Made by a program: the position numbers and the translations under genes. Positions 17,166 through 24,831 of a stretch of 64,000 nt of DNA are shown here, piece by piece; within the stretch, counting starts at the first letter, position 1, and the number at the start of each line of letters is the position of its first letter. The notes below the pieces were generated by a model. That model ran no database searches. It was not told the origin of the DNA and was given only the letters and a program-made list of their open reading frames with translations. Origin of the DNA: Microbacterium halimionae (GTDB lineage: Bacteria; Actinomycetota; Actinomycetes; Actinomycetales; Microbacteriaceae); assembly GCF_011761265.1 (NCBI RefSeq), contig NZ_JAAOZB010000002.1, positions 124,001 through 188,000 of the forward strand. The letters are read 5' to 3'.

Positions 17166-17609
17166 GTGAATCCCGTGCTTGCCGCCTCGTTGCTCGCCGC
17201 GCTCGTGCTCGTGGCTGCGTCTGTCGGAATCATCACTCGGCATCGGTCGAGCCGCAAGCGCCGCGTTATCGTTGCCGATATCACCCCTGCCGAAGTCGAC
17301 CTCACGGTGCTAGGCGAAGTCGCAACCGTCGTGCAACTCAGCACGGAGTTCTGCTCGCGCTGCCCTGGAGTTCGCCGCGCATTGACGAAGACTTTCGAAG
17401 GATACGGCGACGTCGTCTACACCGACGTTGACCTCACTCACCGTCCCCAGCTTGCATCGCAGCTGCGAGTGCTGCAGACCCCGACAGTTCTCGTGGTTGA
17501 TGCGCACGGCCGTGTCGCCGCGCGATATGCCGGCACGGTATCGCCGACTCTGATCGGTCAAGAAGTCGATGCACTCAGAAGGAGCGAAGATGTCGCATTT
17601 GCACGGTGA
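17166..17609 (+). CDS. Membrane-anchored thioredoxin-like protein
   Basis: 147 residues. An N-terminal membrane helix (3-23) and basic stop-transfer (RHRSSRKRR) precede a thioredoxin fold with a CSRC active site (63-66) in place of CGPC, and the cis-Pro segment LQTPTVLVVDAHG. The predicted topology places the Trx domain in the cytoplasm (basic residues follow the helix). The GTG start has no Shine-Dalgarno; TAACGT at 17154-17159 is six bases upstream, suggesting a leaderless mRNA. It overlaps the DUF4395 gene by 20 bp; this pair is a recurrent actinobacterial arrangement. Confidence 0.75.
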   Translation: MNPVLAASLLAALVLVAASVGIITRHRSSRKRRVIVADITPAEVDLTVLGEVATVVQLSTEFCSRCPGVRRALTKTFEGYGDVVYTDVDLTHRPQLASQLRVLQTPTVLVVDAHGRVAARYAGTVSPTLIGQEVDALRRSEDVAFAR

Positions 17610-18120
17610 AACAGCCGAGCAGCGCCCCCGCGGCATCGACCCGAGGGCGCCTCGGTTCGCCGCGTGGATCACTGCGGTGCTTCTCCTCGTAGGCACTTTC
17701 TTCGCCCTGCTCGGGCCCGCGGTGTCGGCCGAAACCACGTTCACCGCGCGACTGGCCGACCCGGGATTCATCGTGCTGATCGTCGTTGACGCACTCTTTG
17801 TGTGGGGGTTCGCCTTTCCGCAGACGGCGCCCTGGGGCGTGCTGTACCGAAAGCTGATTCGTCCGCGCCTTTCAGCTCCCGATGAGCTCGAGGACCCCCG
17901 TCCTCCACGGTTCGCCCAGGTTGTCGGATTCGTCGTTGTGACCATCGGCGTCGCGCTCTATCTTGTGGGCGTGCCGTGGGCGCTGCCGATCGCGGGAGCG
18001 GCGGCGTTCATTGCGGCTTTTCTCAACGCGGCGTTCGGGCTATGCCTCGGATGCCAGCTCTATCTCGCTTTCACGCGGATAGGTCTGATCCGTCCGCGCG
18101 GCGGCCTCATCGGCGTCTGA
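17590..18120 (+). CDS. DUF4395 membrane protein
   Basis: 176 residues from the ATG at 17590, with GGAG seven bases upstream inside the thioredoxin gene. The order is an RGIDPRAPRFAAW start, paired hydrophobic helices, a GFAFPQTAPWGVLYRKLIRPRL cytoplasmic segment, two more helices and the C-terminal GLCLGCQLYLAFTR with a CxxC-like Cys pair. This is the DUF4395 pattern. The Cys pair and overlap with a thioredoxin-like gene suggest thiol redox exchange at the membrane; the biochemical role is not established. Confidence 0.75.
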   Translation: MSHLHGETAEQRPRGIDPRAPRFAAWITAVLLLVGTFFALLGPAVSAETTFTARLADPGFIVLIVVDALFVWGFAFPQTAPWGVLYRKLIRPRLSAPDELEDPRPPRFAQVVGFVVVTIGVALYLVGVPWALPIAGAAAFIAAFLNAAFGLCLGCQLYLAFTRIGLIRPRGGLIGV

Positions 18121-18134
18121 TTCGGACATCTACG

Positions 18135-18581
18135 TTAGATGCGACCGATTGGCAGGTGGCGCTCGAACAGGCGACCACGGATGCTGTTGGGCTCAAGCGA
18201 GACGTAAACAAACTCTTCGACCGGTATCCAGGCCGGAAGAGTTTCGCGCGCCGCAACAGAGAGCACCAGGTCATCTTTCAACACCTTGGCAGTGGCATGA
18301 ACGACGACGCTCCACACATTGTCGGGGGTGTCGGCATCCACTTCGAAAGCGACGTGTGGGTTCTCCACGAGCTCATTGAGCTTTGCCCCCTTGCTACTTC
18401 GAAAAAGGATCGTTCTTCCGTCGGAGTAGTAGTTGACCGGGAAGATATCTGGCCGACCCCGCGTGCTCAGCGCGAGATGACCAAAGTTCTTACTTGAGAG
18501 GCGCTTCCAACTCTCCTCATCCGAAAGCTCTACCACGGGCCCCTGCGGAGACCAGCCCGGTTCTGAGACGTCATGAGACAT
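18135..18581 (-). CDS. Pyridoxamine 5'-phosphate oxidase-like flavin-binding protein
   Basis: 148 residues with the split-barrel flavin-binding pattern: GHLALSTRGRPDIFPVNYY, then TILFRSSKGAKLNELVENP, then VHATAKVLKD. The family binds FMN or F420, often with unknown substrate, and several relatives confer nitroimidazole tolerance. The ATG is preceded by GGGAG. It converges on the DUF4395 gene with a 14-bp gap. Confidence 0.75.
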   Translation of the reverse strand: MSHDVSEPGWSPQGPVVELSDEESWKRLSSKNFGHLALSTRGRPDIFPVNYYSDGRTILFRSSKGAKLNELVENPHVAFEVDADTPDNVWSVVVHATAKVLKDDLVLSVAARETLPAWIPVEEFVYVSLEPNSIRGRLFERHLPIGRI

Positions 18582-18779
18582 GCTTCACATCTCCCTTATG
18601 TTGCGGACTACGCTGCGACATAGTCTTTAACACCAGACGTTATGTCCACCAGGGTCTTTGGTCGTAGGGCACGTTCGTCTTGGCGTGCAGCGCACTGATA
18701 GGACCCCGGCTTTCTGCCGAGGATGATCCAAACAATCGAACTGTCCTTGCGGTATTGCTTGATTGGTTAACTAGAGAGC

Positions 18780-19241
18780 ATGTTCCGAACTCCACTGACC
18801 CTCTTTCGCACGCTCGCTATCGCTGAGGCCGTGTCGTGGACGCTCCTCATCGCCGGGCTGATTCTTCGCGCGACGGTCGACCTCGACATCGCTGTGTCTA
18901 TTGGCGGTGGCATCCATGGCTTCGTGTTTCTCTCTTACGGCGCGACGGCGGTACTCGTCGCCAAGAACAATCGGTGGAAAGCCGGTCCGACGATCACCGC
19001 GATTGTCAGTGCTGTCATCCCGTACGCGACGATTCCGACGGAGATCTGGCTGCACCGTGCCGGCAGGCTAGTGGGTGCGTGGCGCCTGCAGGCGGGCGAT
19101 GACCCGCGCGATGCGGCGTGGCACGACCGGTTTATGCGCCTGCTCCTGCGCCGCCCGTGGCTGCTCGCTCTGCTGCTCGTCGGCGTGGTCGCGTTGGTCT
19201 TCGTCATGCTGCTGATGTTGGGTCCGCCGGGAGGCAAATAG
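18780..19241 (+). CDS. DUF3817 membrane protein
   Basis: 153 residues. The start FRTLAIAEAVSWTLLIAGL, then GGGIHGFVFLSYG and IPYATIPTEIWLHR form the DUF3817 core of three helices. A fourth helix (about 127-147) at the C-terminus follows a polar RLQAGDDPRDAAWHDRF linker. Function unknown; the family is widespread in actinobacteria. The 198 bp upstream hold a divergent promoter region with no further gene visible. Confidence 0.7.
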   Translation: MFRTPLTLFRTLAIAEAVSWTLLIAGLILRATVDLDIAVSIGGGIHGFVFLSYGATAVLVAKNNRWKAGPTITAIVSAVIPYATIPTEIWLHRAGRLVGAWRLQAGDDPRDAAWHDRFMRLLLRRPWLLALLLVGVVALVFVMLLMLGPPGGK

Positions 19242-19294
19242 CCAGTGCGCCCAGGACGCCATGAGTCCTCGCCCTGGGGGCTGCGCGCTGCCAC

Positions 19295-19423
19295 TCAACC
19301 GCGCGCGAAAGCTGCGAACTGCTCGACGGATACTTCGCGATTGCTGACGTGCTCAGAGACAGATCTGAGAGTGCGACTGTGATCGCGCGCATACTTGCGA
19401 AGCAGCGCGAACGCATCATCCAT
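19295..19423 (-). CDS. 42-residue ANTAR-like mini-ORF (possible relic)
   Basis: The ATG at 19423 encodes MDDAFALLRKYARDHSRTLR and continues to TGA at 19295-19297. This matches the second and third helices of ANTAR RNA-binding domains (DEAFxLLRxYARDxxxxLxxVA). The first ANTAR helix and the usual GAF or receiver partner domain are absent: an in-frame TGA lies a few codons upstream of the ATG, and the next gene begins there. It is either the decayed end of a GAF-ANTAR regulator or a minimal RNA-binding peptide. No strong Shine-Dalgarno is seen. Confidence 0.45.
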   Translation of the reverse strand: MDDAFALLRKYARDHSRTLRSVSEHVSNREVSVEQFAAFARG

Positions 19424-19444
19424 GTGATGCTTAGGCGCTAGAAA

Positions 19445-19849
19445 TCAGGCCATCTGCTCGCCGCACATGCCGCACATGCCCTTGGCGGACACCTCGACGT
19501 AGCAGGTTGGGCACACAGCGCGGGGTCGCTCTTCGGCCGGAGTTGGGCGGCGAGCAGGCACGGCAGCTCGTGAGGCACGGGGTGCCTTCGCGGTTTTGGC
19601 TGCGATCGGTGCAGCAGGCTGCTCTACGACCGCCGCAGGCACGTGCTCGGCGCAATAGAAGCGCACAAAGCCGGCATGGTTTGTGGGGTGGCGGTGCTTG
19701 AACGCCCAGAGGTCTTCGCGAGCGAACGCATCTTTATCGTTGCTGCACGTCGCGCAGCGGGTGGGCTCACCCGGCGCTGATTCCGACGCGATCATGGGGG
19801 TTTCGAATGGGATCTCGTCTCGCCAATCGGCAGACATAACAATCTTCAT
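19445..19849 (-). CDS. Zinc-ribbon protein of unknown function
   Basis: 134 residues from the ATG at 19849, with AGAGGA eight bases upstream. The N-terminal part has CATC and FYCAEHVP around DLWAFKHRHPTNHAGFVRF. A Pro/Ala-rich linker follows, and the C-terminal zinc ribbon has CPTCYVEVSAKGMCGMCGEQ. Four paired Cys motifs in total suggest two zinc sites. Similar proteins occur across Microbacteriaceae and have sometimes been mislabelled as sugar-phosphate dehydrogenases, for which I see no support. It may be a nucleic-acid or protein adaptor. Confidence 0.6.
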   Translation of the reverse strand: MKIVMSADWRDEIPFETPMIASESAPGEPTRCATCSNDKDAFAREDLWAFKHRHPTNHAGFVRFYCAEHVPAAVVEQPAAPIAAKTAKAPRASRAAVPARRPTPAEERPRAVCPTCYVEVSAKGMCGMCGEQMA

Positions 19850-20068
19850 GAGCGCGTCCTCTCTCGGGCTGACGCCAGCCACCAGTTGCAGCGAATCACG
19901 AAGCAGACCGCGCTCTCTCTACGGTAGGCGAAACTCGGCGCGTCGGGGACTAGGAGGACGCTTTGAGGTGTGGATCAGCCGCCCTGGCCGGTGCACAAGG
20001 TTTTGAGGTGGTTAACCGTTACGAGTCTGTGACTTTTGGGCGCGAACTTTGGCATATTTCCACCTCGC

Positions 20069-20098
20069 AATGTCGGAGGTTATTCGTATATTTGTTCT
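20069..20098 (+). promoter_or_regulatory. Leaderless promoter of second HNH gene
   Basis: AATGTCGGAGGT, six bases, TATATT (20087-20092, -10-like), six bases, ATG 20099. The 12-mer and the whole geometry are the same as upstream of the first HNH gene, although the two coding regions differ. GGAGG here is 19 bases from the ATG, too far to act as a Shine-Dalgarno. Confidence 0.55.
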
Positions 20099-21628
20099 AT
20101 GGAATTCACCGCCGCATCACCAACAACCCGCCTCGCTGCGGCGTCGGCGCGTGTTGTCGAGGTGTTTCGTGATGACGAATTTTCGCGAGCTGTCGCAGCC
20201 CTCGAAGGCGAGGTGTTGTTAGCTGTCTTGACGAATGCTGCTGAGGCGCGCAATGCGCTTGATCTCATTGTTGCGACAGCTTCTGCCGAGGTTGGGCACA
20301 GGTCCACGAGGGATCGCGGCTACGACGGGCTCGCGCAGCGGAAAGGCCATCGCAACGGCACCTCGCTGGTTCAGAACATCACCGGGCAGTCGCGTGGTGA
20401 TGTCAATCGAGCGTTGCGCACGGGGGAGGAGTTGGCGCCTTCTGCGTTTGTTAGTGACACTGCGGTTGTTGGCGACACTGCGTTTGTTGGCGAAGCAGCG
20501 GTTGAGGATGCCGATCCGATCCCGCCGCGGTGGCTGACACTGTTGCGGGGTGCGCTTTCGGGCGGGCTATTGAGTTCGGCGCAGTTCCGCGCGATTCGAG
20601 TGAGTTTGGGTGAGCCGCCGATCGAGCGATACCCCGAGCGAAGCTCAATGGAGATGCTCGAGTCGTGGGCCGCTGTAGTCGAGCAGTTGCTCGCTGAGAC
20701 TTCGACATTGCCGGTTGAGGAGTTGCGCGCAGCGGCGCGGATTGCGCGCGACCGGCTCGATCCGGTGGGTGTGACGCTCAGATTCGAGGAGCGGTTCGAG
20801 GCACGGTCTTTCCGCACGTGGATTGACGAGCACGGCCAACACCATGCGCGCGTGGTTTTTGACGACGATGGTGCCGCCTGGGTGCATTCGATTCAGCAGG
20901 CGGCCCGCCGCCCGCGGCGCGGGCCAAGGTTTGTGCCTTCGGACCCATCTGAGCGTGCAGCGGTTGCCGAACTCGCAGCCGAAATAGCTGCAGATCAGCG
21001 CTCGAATGAGCAGTTGCAGTACGACACGATTTTGGCGATTCTCCGCACCGGTGCCGGAGCTGATCCGCGCCAGGCATTCGGTGATCGTCAGCCTGGCGTG
21101 CGGATTCTTGTGGAGGCTGCAGCGATTACTCGGTCGGGTGAACGCGGCCAAGCGCACGTGAGTGGGGCCGGGCACGTCGAAGACGGTGGTGCGGCGGTTC
21201 CTGGTGGAGTCGTCGAGTCGTACCTCTGCGATGCGGGAGCGGTGCCGATAACGCAGGACACTTACGGCAGACCACTGGATGTGGGCCGCGAGCATCGGCT
21301 CTTCACCCGCAAACAACGTGTGGCGATCGCGGCGCGAGACGGCGGGTGCATGTGGCCAAGCTGTGTGGCACCGATATCTCAATGCGAGTTTCACCACGTG
21401 GATCATTGGTGGCAGGACCATGGGTCAACGAATGTCGATGACGGAGTACCACTTTGTCGAAATTGCCATCTGAGGCTGCATAACCAGCAGTGGAAAACTA
21501 GACGAGAACGCAGCGAGGCGGGCGATGACGCGTATTGGCTGCACGCACCGCCGAACCCCGCGACGGGTGAAGTCGGCGAGCCAGTGCGACTCGCTTCGAA
21601 GTCACCTCTCCGGTTCACCGCTGCCTGA
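20099..21628 (+). CDS. DUF222/HNH endonuclease (13E12-repeat family), second copy
   Basis: 509 residues from the ATG at 20099. The DUF222 helical region includes RSTRDRGYDGLAQRKGHRNG and a variable Gly/Ala/Val-rich stretch with a repeated DTAVVGDTAFVGEAAVED pattern near 120. The HNH domain near the C-terminus runs from DGGCMWPSCVAPISQCEFHH to VPLCRNCHLRLHN. The domain order matches the first copy, but the sequences are clearly different, so these are not a recent duplication. Nuclease activity is likely; the biological role is unknown. Confidence 0.85.
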   Translation: MEFTAASPTTRLAAASARVVEVFRDDEFSRAVAALEGEVLLAVLTNAAEARNALDLIVATASAEVGHRSTRDRGYDGLAQRKGHRNGTSLVQNITGQSRGDVNRALRTGEELAPSAFVSDTAVVGDTAFVGEAAVEDADPIPPRWLTLLRGALSGGLLSSAQFRAIRVSLGEPPIERYPERSSMEMLESWAAVVEQLLAETSTLPVEELRAAARIARDRLDPVGVTLRFEERFEARSFRTWIDEHGQHHARVVFDDDGAAWVHSIQQAARRPRRGPRFVPSDPSERAAVAELAAEIAADQRSNEQLQYDTILAILRTGAGADPRQAFGDRQPGVRILVEAAAITRSGERGQAHVSGAGHVEDGGAAVPGGVVESYLCDAGAVPITQDTYGRPLDVGREHRLFTRKQRVAIAARDGGCMWPSCVAPISQCEFHHVDHWWQDHGSTNVDDGVPLCRNCHLRLHNQQWKTRRERSEAGDDAYWLHAPPNPATGEVGEPVRLASKSPLRFTAA

Positions 21629-21705
21629 CGTACGTTCCGAAAGTACGACAAACTGAGATCCGCGCCTAGCCGTCTTAACTGGGAGCGCGACAGGAGAGAT
21701 CGAGC

Positions 21706-22407
21706 ATGGCAACGAAGGGCGCACGCGACCAACTCCGAGCTCTCGCGGATGCCGCAGCCAACGGTGAGCGCATGTTCCCGGTGTTCGACCAGATGCCTCG
21801 CGCACGCCGAGAGCGCGCAGCATCCGTCCTGATCCTGTTCGGGGCGCTCGACACTTTTCCGAGCGCCCATGACGCCGACGCACACGCAGTTTCGCGAGAC
21901 CTCGATGTGCTGCTCTTGGCACGAGCCTCAACGCTTCGCTCTCACCCCGGGCAGGTCGCTTTTCCTGGAGGACGCGCTGATCCGGGTGACGCCGATGCCA
22001 TCGCTGCGGCGCTCCGGGAAGCCCGCGAAGAAACCGGGCTCGACACCGAGGGCGTCGAAGTTCTCGGCACCCTTGAAGGCGTTCCACTGTCTTTTTCTGA
22101 GCACCTCGTCACCCCGGTACTGGCCTGGTGGCGGCGTCCGTCGCCCGTCGGTGTCGTCGACGAGTGCGAATCATCCGATGTATTTCGAGCTCCGGTCGCA
22201 GACCTGCTCGATCCCGCAAATCGGGGCGTCACGGTATTGGAACGCGGCGGCCAGCAGTGGCGGGGTCCTGCTTTCCATGCAAAAGGGCAGCACGGTACGC
22301 AGTTGGTCTGGGGCTTTACTGCGCTGCTTCTTGACGCGCTCTTTGACCGACTCGGATGGACCGAACCCTGGGATGAAACCCGTGAGTTCACAATTGGCGG
22401 AGGATAG
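21706..22407 (+). CDS. Nudix hydrolase, CoA pyrophosphatase-like
   Basis: 233 residues with a Nudix box GGRADPGDADAIAAALREAR followed by EETGLD (G-x5-E-x7-REUxEExGU), preceded by LRSHPGQVAFPGG, the NUDT7/CoA-diphosphatase signature. It probably cleaves CoA or related nucleoside diphosphate derivatives into 3',5'-ADP and 4'-phosphopantetheine. The ATG follows AGGAGAG. The last 10 bases overlap the antisense tRNA-Ser gene, which fixes the extreme C-terminus (IGGG-stop) as read-in tRNA sequence. Confidence 0.8.
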   Translation: MATKGARDQLRALADAAANGERMFPVFDQMPRARRERAASVLILFGALDTFPSAHDADAHAVSRDLDVLLLARASTLRSHPGQVAFPGGRADPGDADAIAAALREAREETGLDTEGVEVLGTLEGVPLSFSEHLVTPVLAWWRRPSPVGVVDECESSDVFRAPVADLLDPANRGVTVLERGGQQWRGPAFHAKGQHGTQLVWGFTALLLDALFDRLGWTEPWDETREFTIGGG

Positions 22408-22482
22408 GGGATTCGAACCCCTGAGAGCTTTCACTCAACACGCTTTCCAAGCGTGCGCCATAGGCCACTAGGCGAATCCTCC
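22398..22482 (-). tRNA. tRNA-Ser(GGA)
   Basis: 85-nt cloverleaf on the minus strand. The acceptor stem GGAGGAT pairs with ATCCTCC, the discriminator is G, and there is a long variable arm. The anticodon stem-loop CACGC-TTGGAAA-GCGTG gives anticodon GGA, reading UCC/UCU serine codons. The T-loop GGTTCGAATCC is intact. CCA is not encoded (GCC follows). Its 3' end overlaps the end of the Nudix gene on the opposite strand. Confidence 0.95.
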
Positions 22483-22557
22483 ACAGCCCCGGAGGGCCGC
22501 AGACCATCCTACAGGTCATCAGCAGTGCTCCCGAGCCTGGGCCCACGATCGACCTTG

Positions 22558-24831
22558 CTAACGTGCAACCTCAATCGAGGGGCGCACCACGAGCGACCGT
22601 GGCGCCACTACCGCGACGACTCGATTGGCCGGGCCGCTGGACGCCATCAACTCGTCACGAACGGATGCCGCAGCATCCGCCAAACTGCTGCTGCCCGCCG
22701 CGCCGCCCGGCGGGGCATACGCTGCCCGCTCAAGAGCCGGCACGAGCACATCCAGCCCACGAAGCTGCGACTTGCAGCGATCGCGAAGCTGCGCGGCGAC
22801 AGCGCGCGGCGACGTGCTCGCCGAGACTGCGGTTCCGAGATCAATGGCGCTATCGACGACGAATGCCCACGCCGCGTGCGCATCACCAGCACGCGCCCGA
22901 TGAAGCTGTCGCTGACGGCGAAGCGCACCGGCCGCTCCGGGGGCGGTGAGCAGCAGAACCACGAGCAGCACAACGAGCACCGTCGACCCCAACGGGCTGC
23001 CTTGCCCAACATTCTGCGCGTTGTTCTGGTCGAGTGCGTCAGCGGGGCGCCCAGTCGACGCTGAAGGCGAAGCCGAGGGCGCCGTCGGCGCGGCTGACGG
23101 TGAGTTTTCGTCGGTCGTGTCGGTGGAGTCTGTGGCCGTTCCAGAGAAAACCGTCGCCGTACCGAGGCTCTTGGTCGGCTCGAACGCTACCCACCCGATT
23201 CCGTCGAAATACACCTCGGGCCACGCGTGAAGCTGTGAACTCGATACCTGATAGACGCGCTCTTCGTCTACGACGTCGGTTGTTGCGATACCCGGCAGGT
23301 AGCCGACGACAATGCGTGAAGGCATATCGAGTGTTCGCGCCATCGCTGCGAACGCCGAAGCGAAGTGCACGCAGTAGCCACTTCGCACCTCGAGAAATTG
23401 CGAGACCGCCGCCATTCCCGACCCGTCGAATCCTTCTTCTACCGGGGCATCAAGGGAGTATTCAAAATCCGAACCTCGAAACCAACTTTGCAGCGCGACC
23501 AGCGCGTCGTAGTCGCTTGTTGTTCCCGACGTGACTTCGCTTGCTAGTTGGGAGATGTTGTCGGGGACGGTACTCGGCATTTCGGTGAGCAATTCGTCAT
23601 TGCCTGAGCCACCGGCATCCGTGGCTTGAATTTGTTCACGGGTGGGTTCTGGAACCTCGCTCGTCACGGCATAACTTTGCCCGCGGGTGCTGCCCGATAC
23701 GGCGGTAATCGTTCCGCCGTCGGGGCGCGACTCCCACTCGCCGGTCAGCCCCGTCAGCTCTATGGCGGGGTACGGCACTGGCAGGAGCCCAGAATTAAGG
23801 GCTTCGATATCGATCGTCGTGACTCCGGTAGTGCGGGCGATGCTGTCGCCTGCCGTGATCACTGCGACGCTCGAACCTGGCTCGAGCGTCAGGGTGTCGC
23901 CCTCGTCGGGGCTCCACACATCTCCGTCGAAGGTCGACAGCGTTGCAGCGCGAAGGTAAGGGGTTACCGGCAGCGTCGTTCTCAACGTCAGGACGTCGAC
24001 CTCACTCGGGCGTCGGAGGTCGTCGCCGAGCCGAAGCGTGGGGTTGATTGATGTGCCGCTGAGCCCGGTGCCCGTTTGCGTCCGCGCGGTCGGCGAAGGC
24101 AGGAGCGGGGTGGCAACCTGAGCTGTAATCACAGCGACAGTGCCGATAGCGAGCGCCGCCGCCCCACGGCCAGCGCGTGGGGGACGTCCAGCATCAGGCG
24201 GCGAAGACTGCAGTGCTCGTGATCTTTCTCGACGTCGTGTCTCGGTCCATAACAGAAACAGGATGCTGGCAGACAAGAACACGAAGGCGCCCGGGCTGAA
24301 TTCACCGGGAACAACTATCTGTGCGATGACCGACACGGCGATGAGCGCGAGGCCCGCGAGAAGTGGCATGCGCGCGGTGAGAACGACGTGATCCATCGCG
24401 ATGGCGAGGAGCATTGTCGCCGCAACGAGGCAGAACGACAGCGCCAACGTCGGCGACAACGGAGCTGCACCAACCTCGATTTCTATGAGCGCTTGAGCGA
24501 GCAACGATTGTGCGCCGACAAACGTTTGAGGCGTCGGGATGACAACCAGCAACCCGGTGGTGGGGAGAAACGCGATCGTGAGAAAAACGGCCCATGCAAG
24601 TACCTCTGCCACCGGGACGATGACCGCAGGTAAGAGCAGTCGGCGTGCGCCCCAACCGACCGCGAGAATCACTGCGGTACCGAGGAGCGCTGTGTACACC
24701 CAGCTGCCCGGATCGATCACGCTCAACAGCGGTAGCGCACTCGCGGCAAGTGCTATCCAGAGGGCAACGGCGGGCAAGAGCCCACCGCGGCGAGTGCGTG
24801 CGCGGAGCGCCCGGCGATCAGCCGATGCCAT
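22558..24831 (-). CDS. TgpA-like membrane transglutaminase
   Basis: 757 residues from the ATG at 24831, which overlaps the DUF58 gene by 14 bp and has GGGGGT upstream. Six or more N-terminal helices (DUF3488/TgpA_N) are followed by an extracellular region with a transglutaminase core: RSGYCVHFASAFAAMARTLD (catalytic Cys), SSQLHAWPEVYFDGIGW (His, then Asp) and GYLPG. After a Ser/Thr/Pro linker a final helix and cytoplasmic tail follow (DUF4129-like). TgpA/MoxR/DUF58 trios are conserved in actinobacteria and are thought to act at the cell envelope, possibly on surface proteins; the substrate is unknown. Confidence 0.85.
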   Translation of the reverse strand: MASADRRALRARTRRGGLLPAVALWIALAASALPLLSVIDPGSWVYTALLGTAVILAVGWGARRLLLPAVIVPVAEVLAWAVFLTIAFLPTTGLLVVIPTPQTFVGAQSLLAQALIEIEVGAAPLSPTLALSFCLVAATMLLAIAMDHVVLTARMPLLAGLALIAVSVIAQIVVPGEFSPGAFVFLSASILFLLWTETRRRERSRALQSSPPDAGRPPRAGRGAAALAIGTVAVITAQVATPLLPSPTARTQTGTGLSGTSINPTLRLGDDLRRPSEVDVLTLRTTLPVTPYLRAATLSTFDGDVWSPDEGDTLTLEPGSSVAVITAGDSIARTTGVTTIDIEALNSGLLPVPYPAIELTGLTGEWESRPDGGTITAVSGSTRGQSYAVTSEVPEPTREQIQATDAGGSGNDELLTEMPSTVPDNISQLASEVTSGTTSDYDALVALQSWFRGSDFEYSLDAPVEEGFDGSGMAAVSQFLEVRSGYCVHFASAFAAMARTLDMPSRIVVGYLPGIATTDVVDEERVYQVSSSQLHAWPEVYFDGIGWVAFEPTKSLGTATVFSGTATDSTDTTDENSPSAAPTAPSASPSASTGRPADALDQNNAQNVGQGSPLGSTVLVVLLVVLLLTAPGAAGALRRQRQLHRARAGDAHAAWAFVVDSAIDLGTAVSASTSPRAVAAQLRDRCKSQLRGLDVLVPALERAAYAPPGGAAGSSSLADAAASVRDELMASSGPANRVVAVVAPRSLVVRPSIEVAR

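Noticed and set aside
18582..18779. GACATA / TATGTC inverted repeat upstream of the flavin-binding protein gene
   Set aside because: Six-base arms separated by about 18 bases are expected by chance in this length, and nothing else supports a site.
20071..20080. GGAGG upstream of the second HNH gene as a ribosome binding site
   Set aside because: It is 19 bases from the ATG, too far; the same element sits at the same place before the first HNH gene, so it is better read as a promoter element.
10470..21628. Possible mobile element or prophage bounded by the two HNH genes
   Set aside because: The region between them holds ordinary chromosomal genes, with no integrase, terminase, attachment repeats or change in composition. 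DUF222/HNH genes are scattered normally in these genomes.
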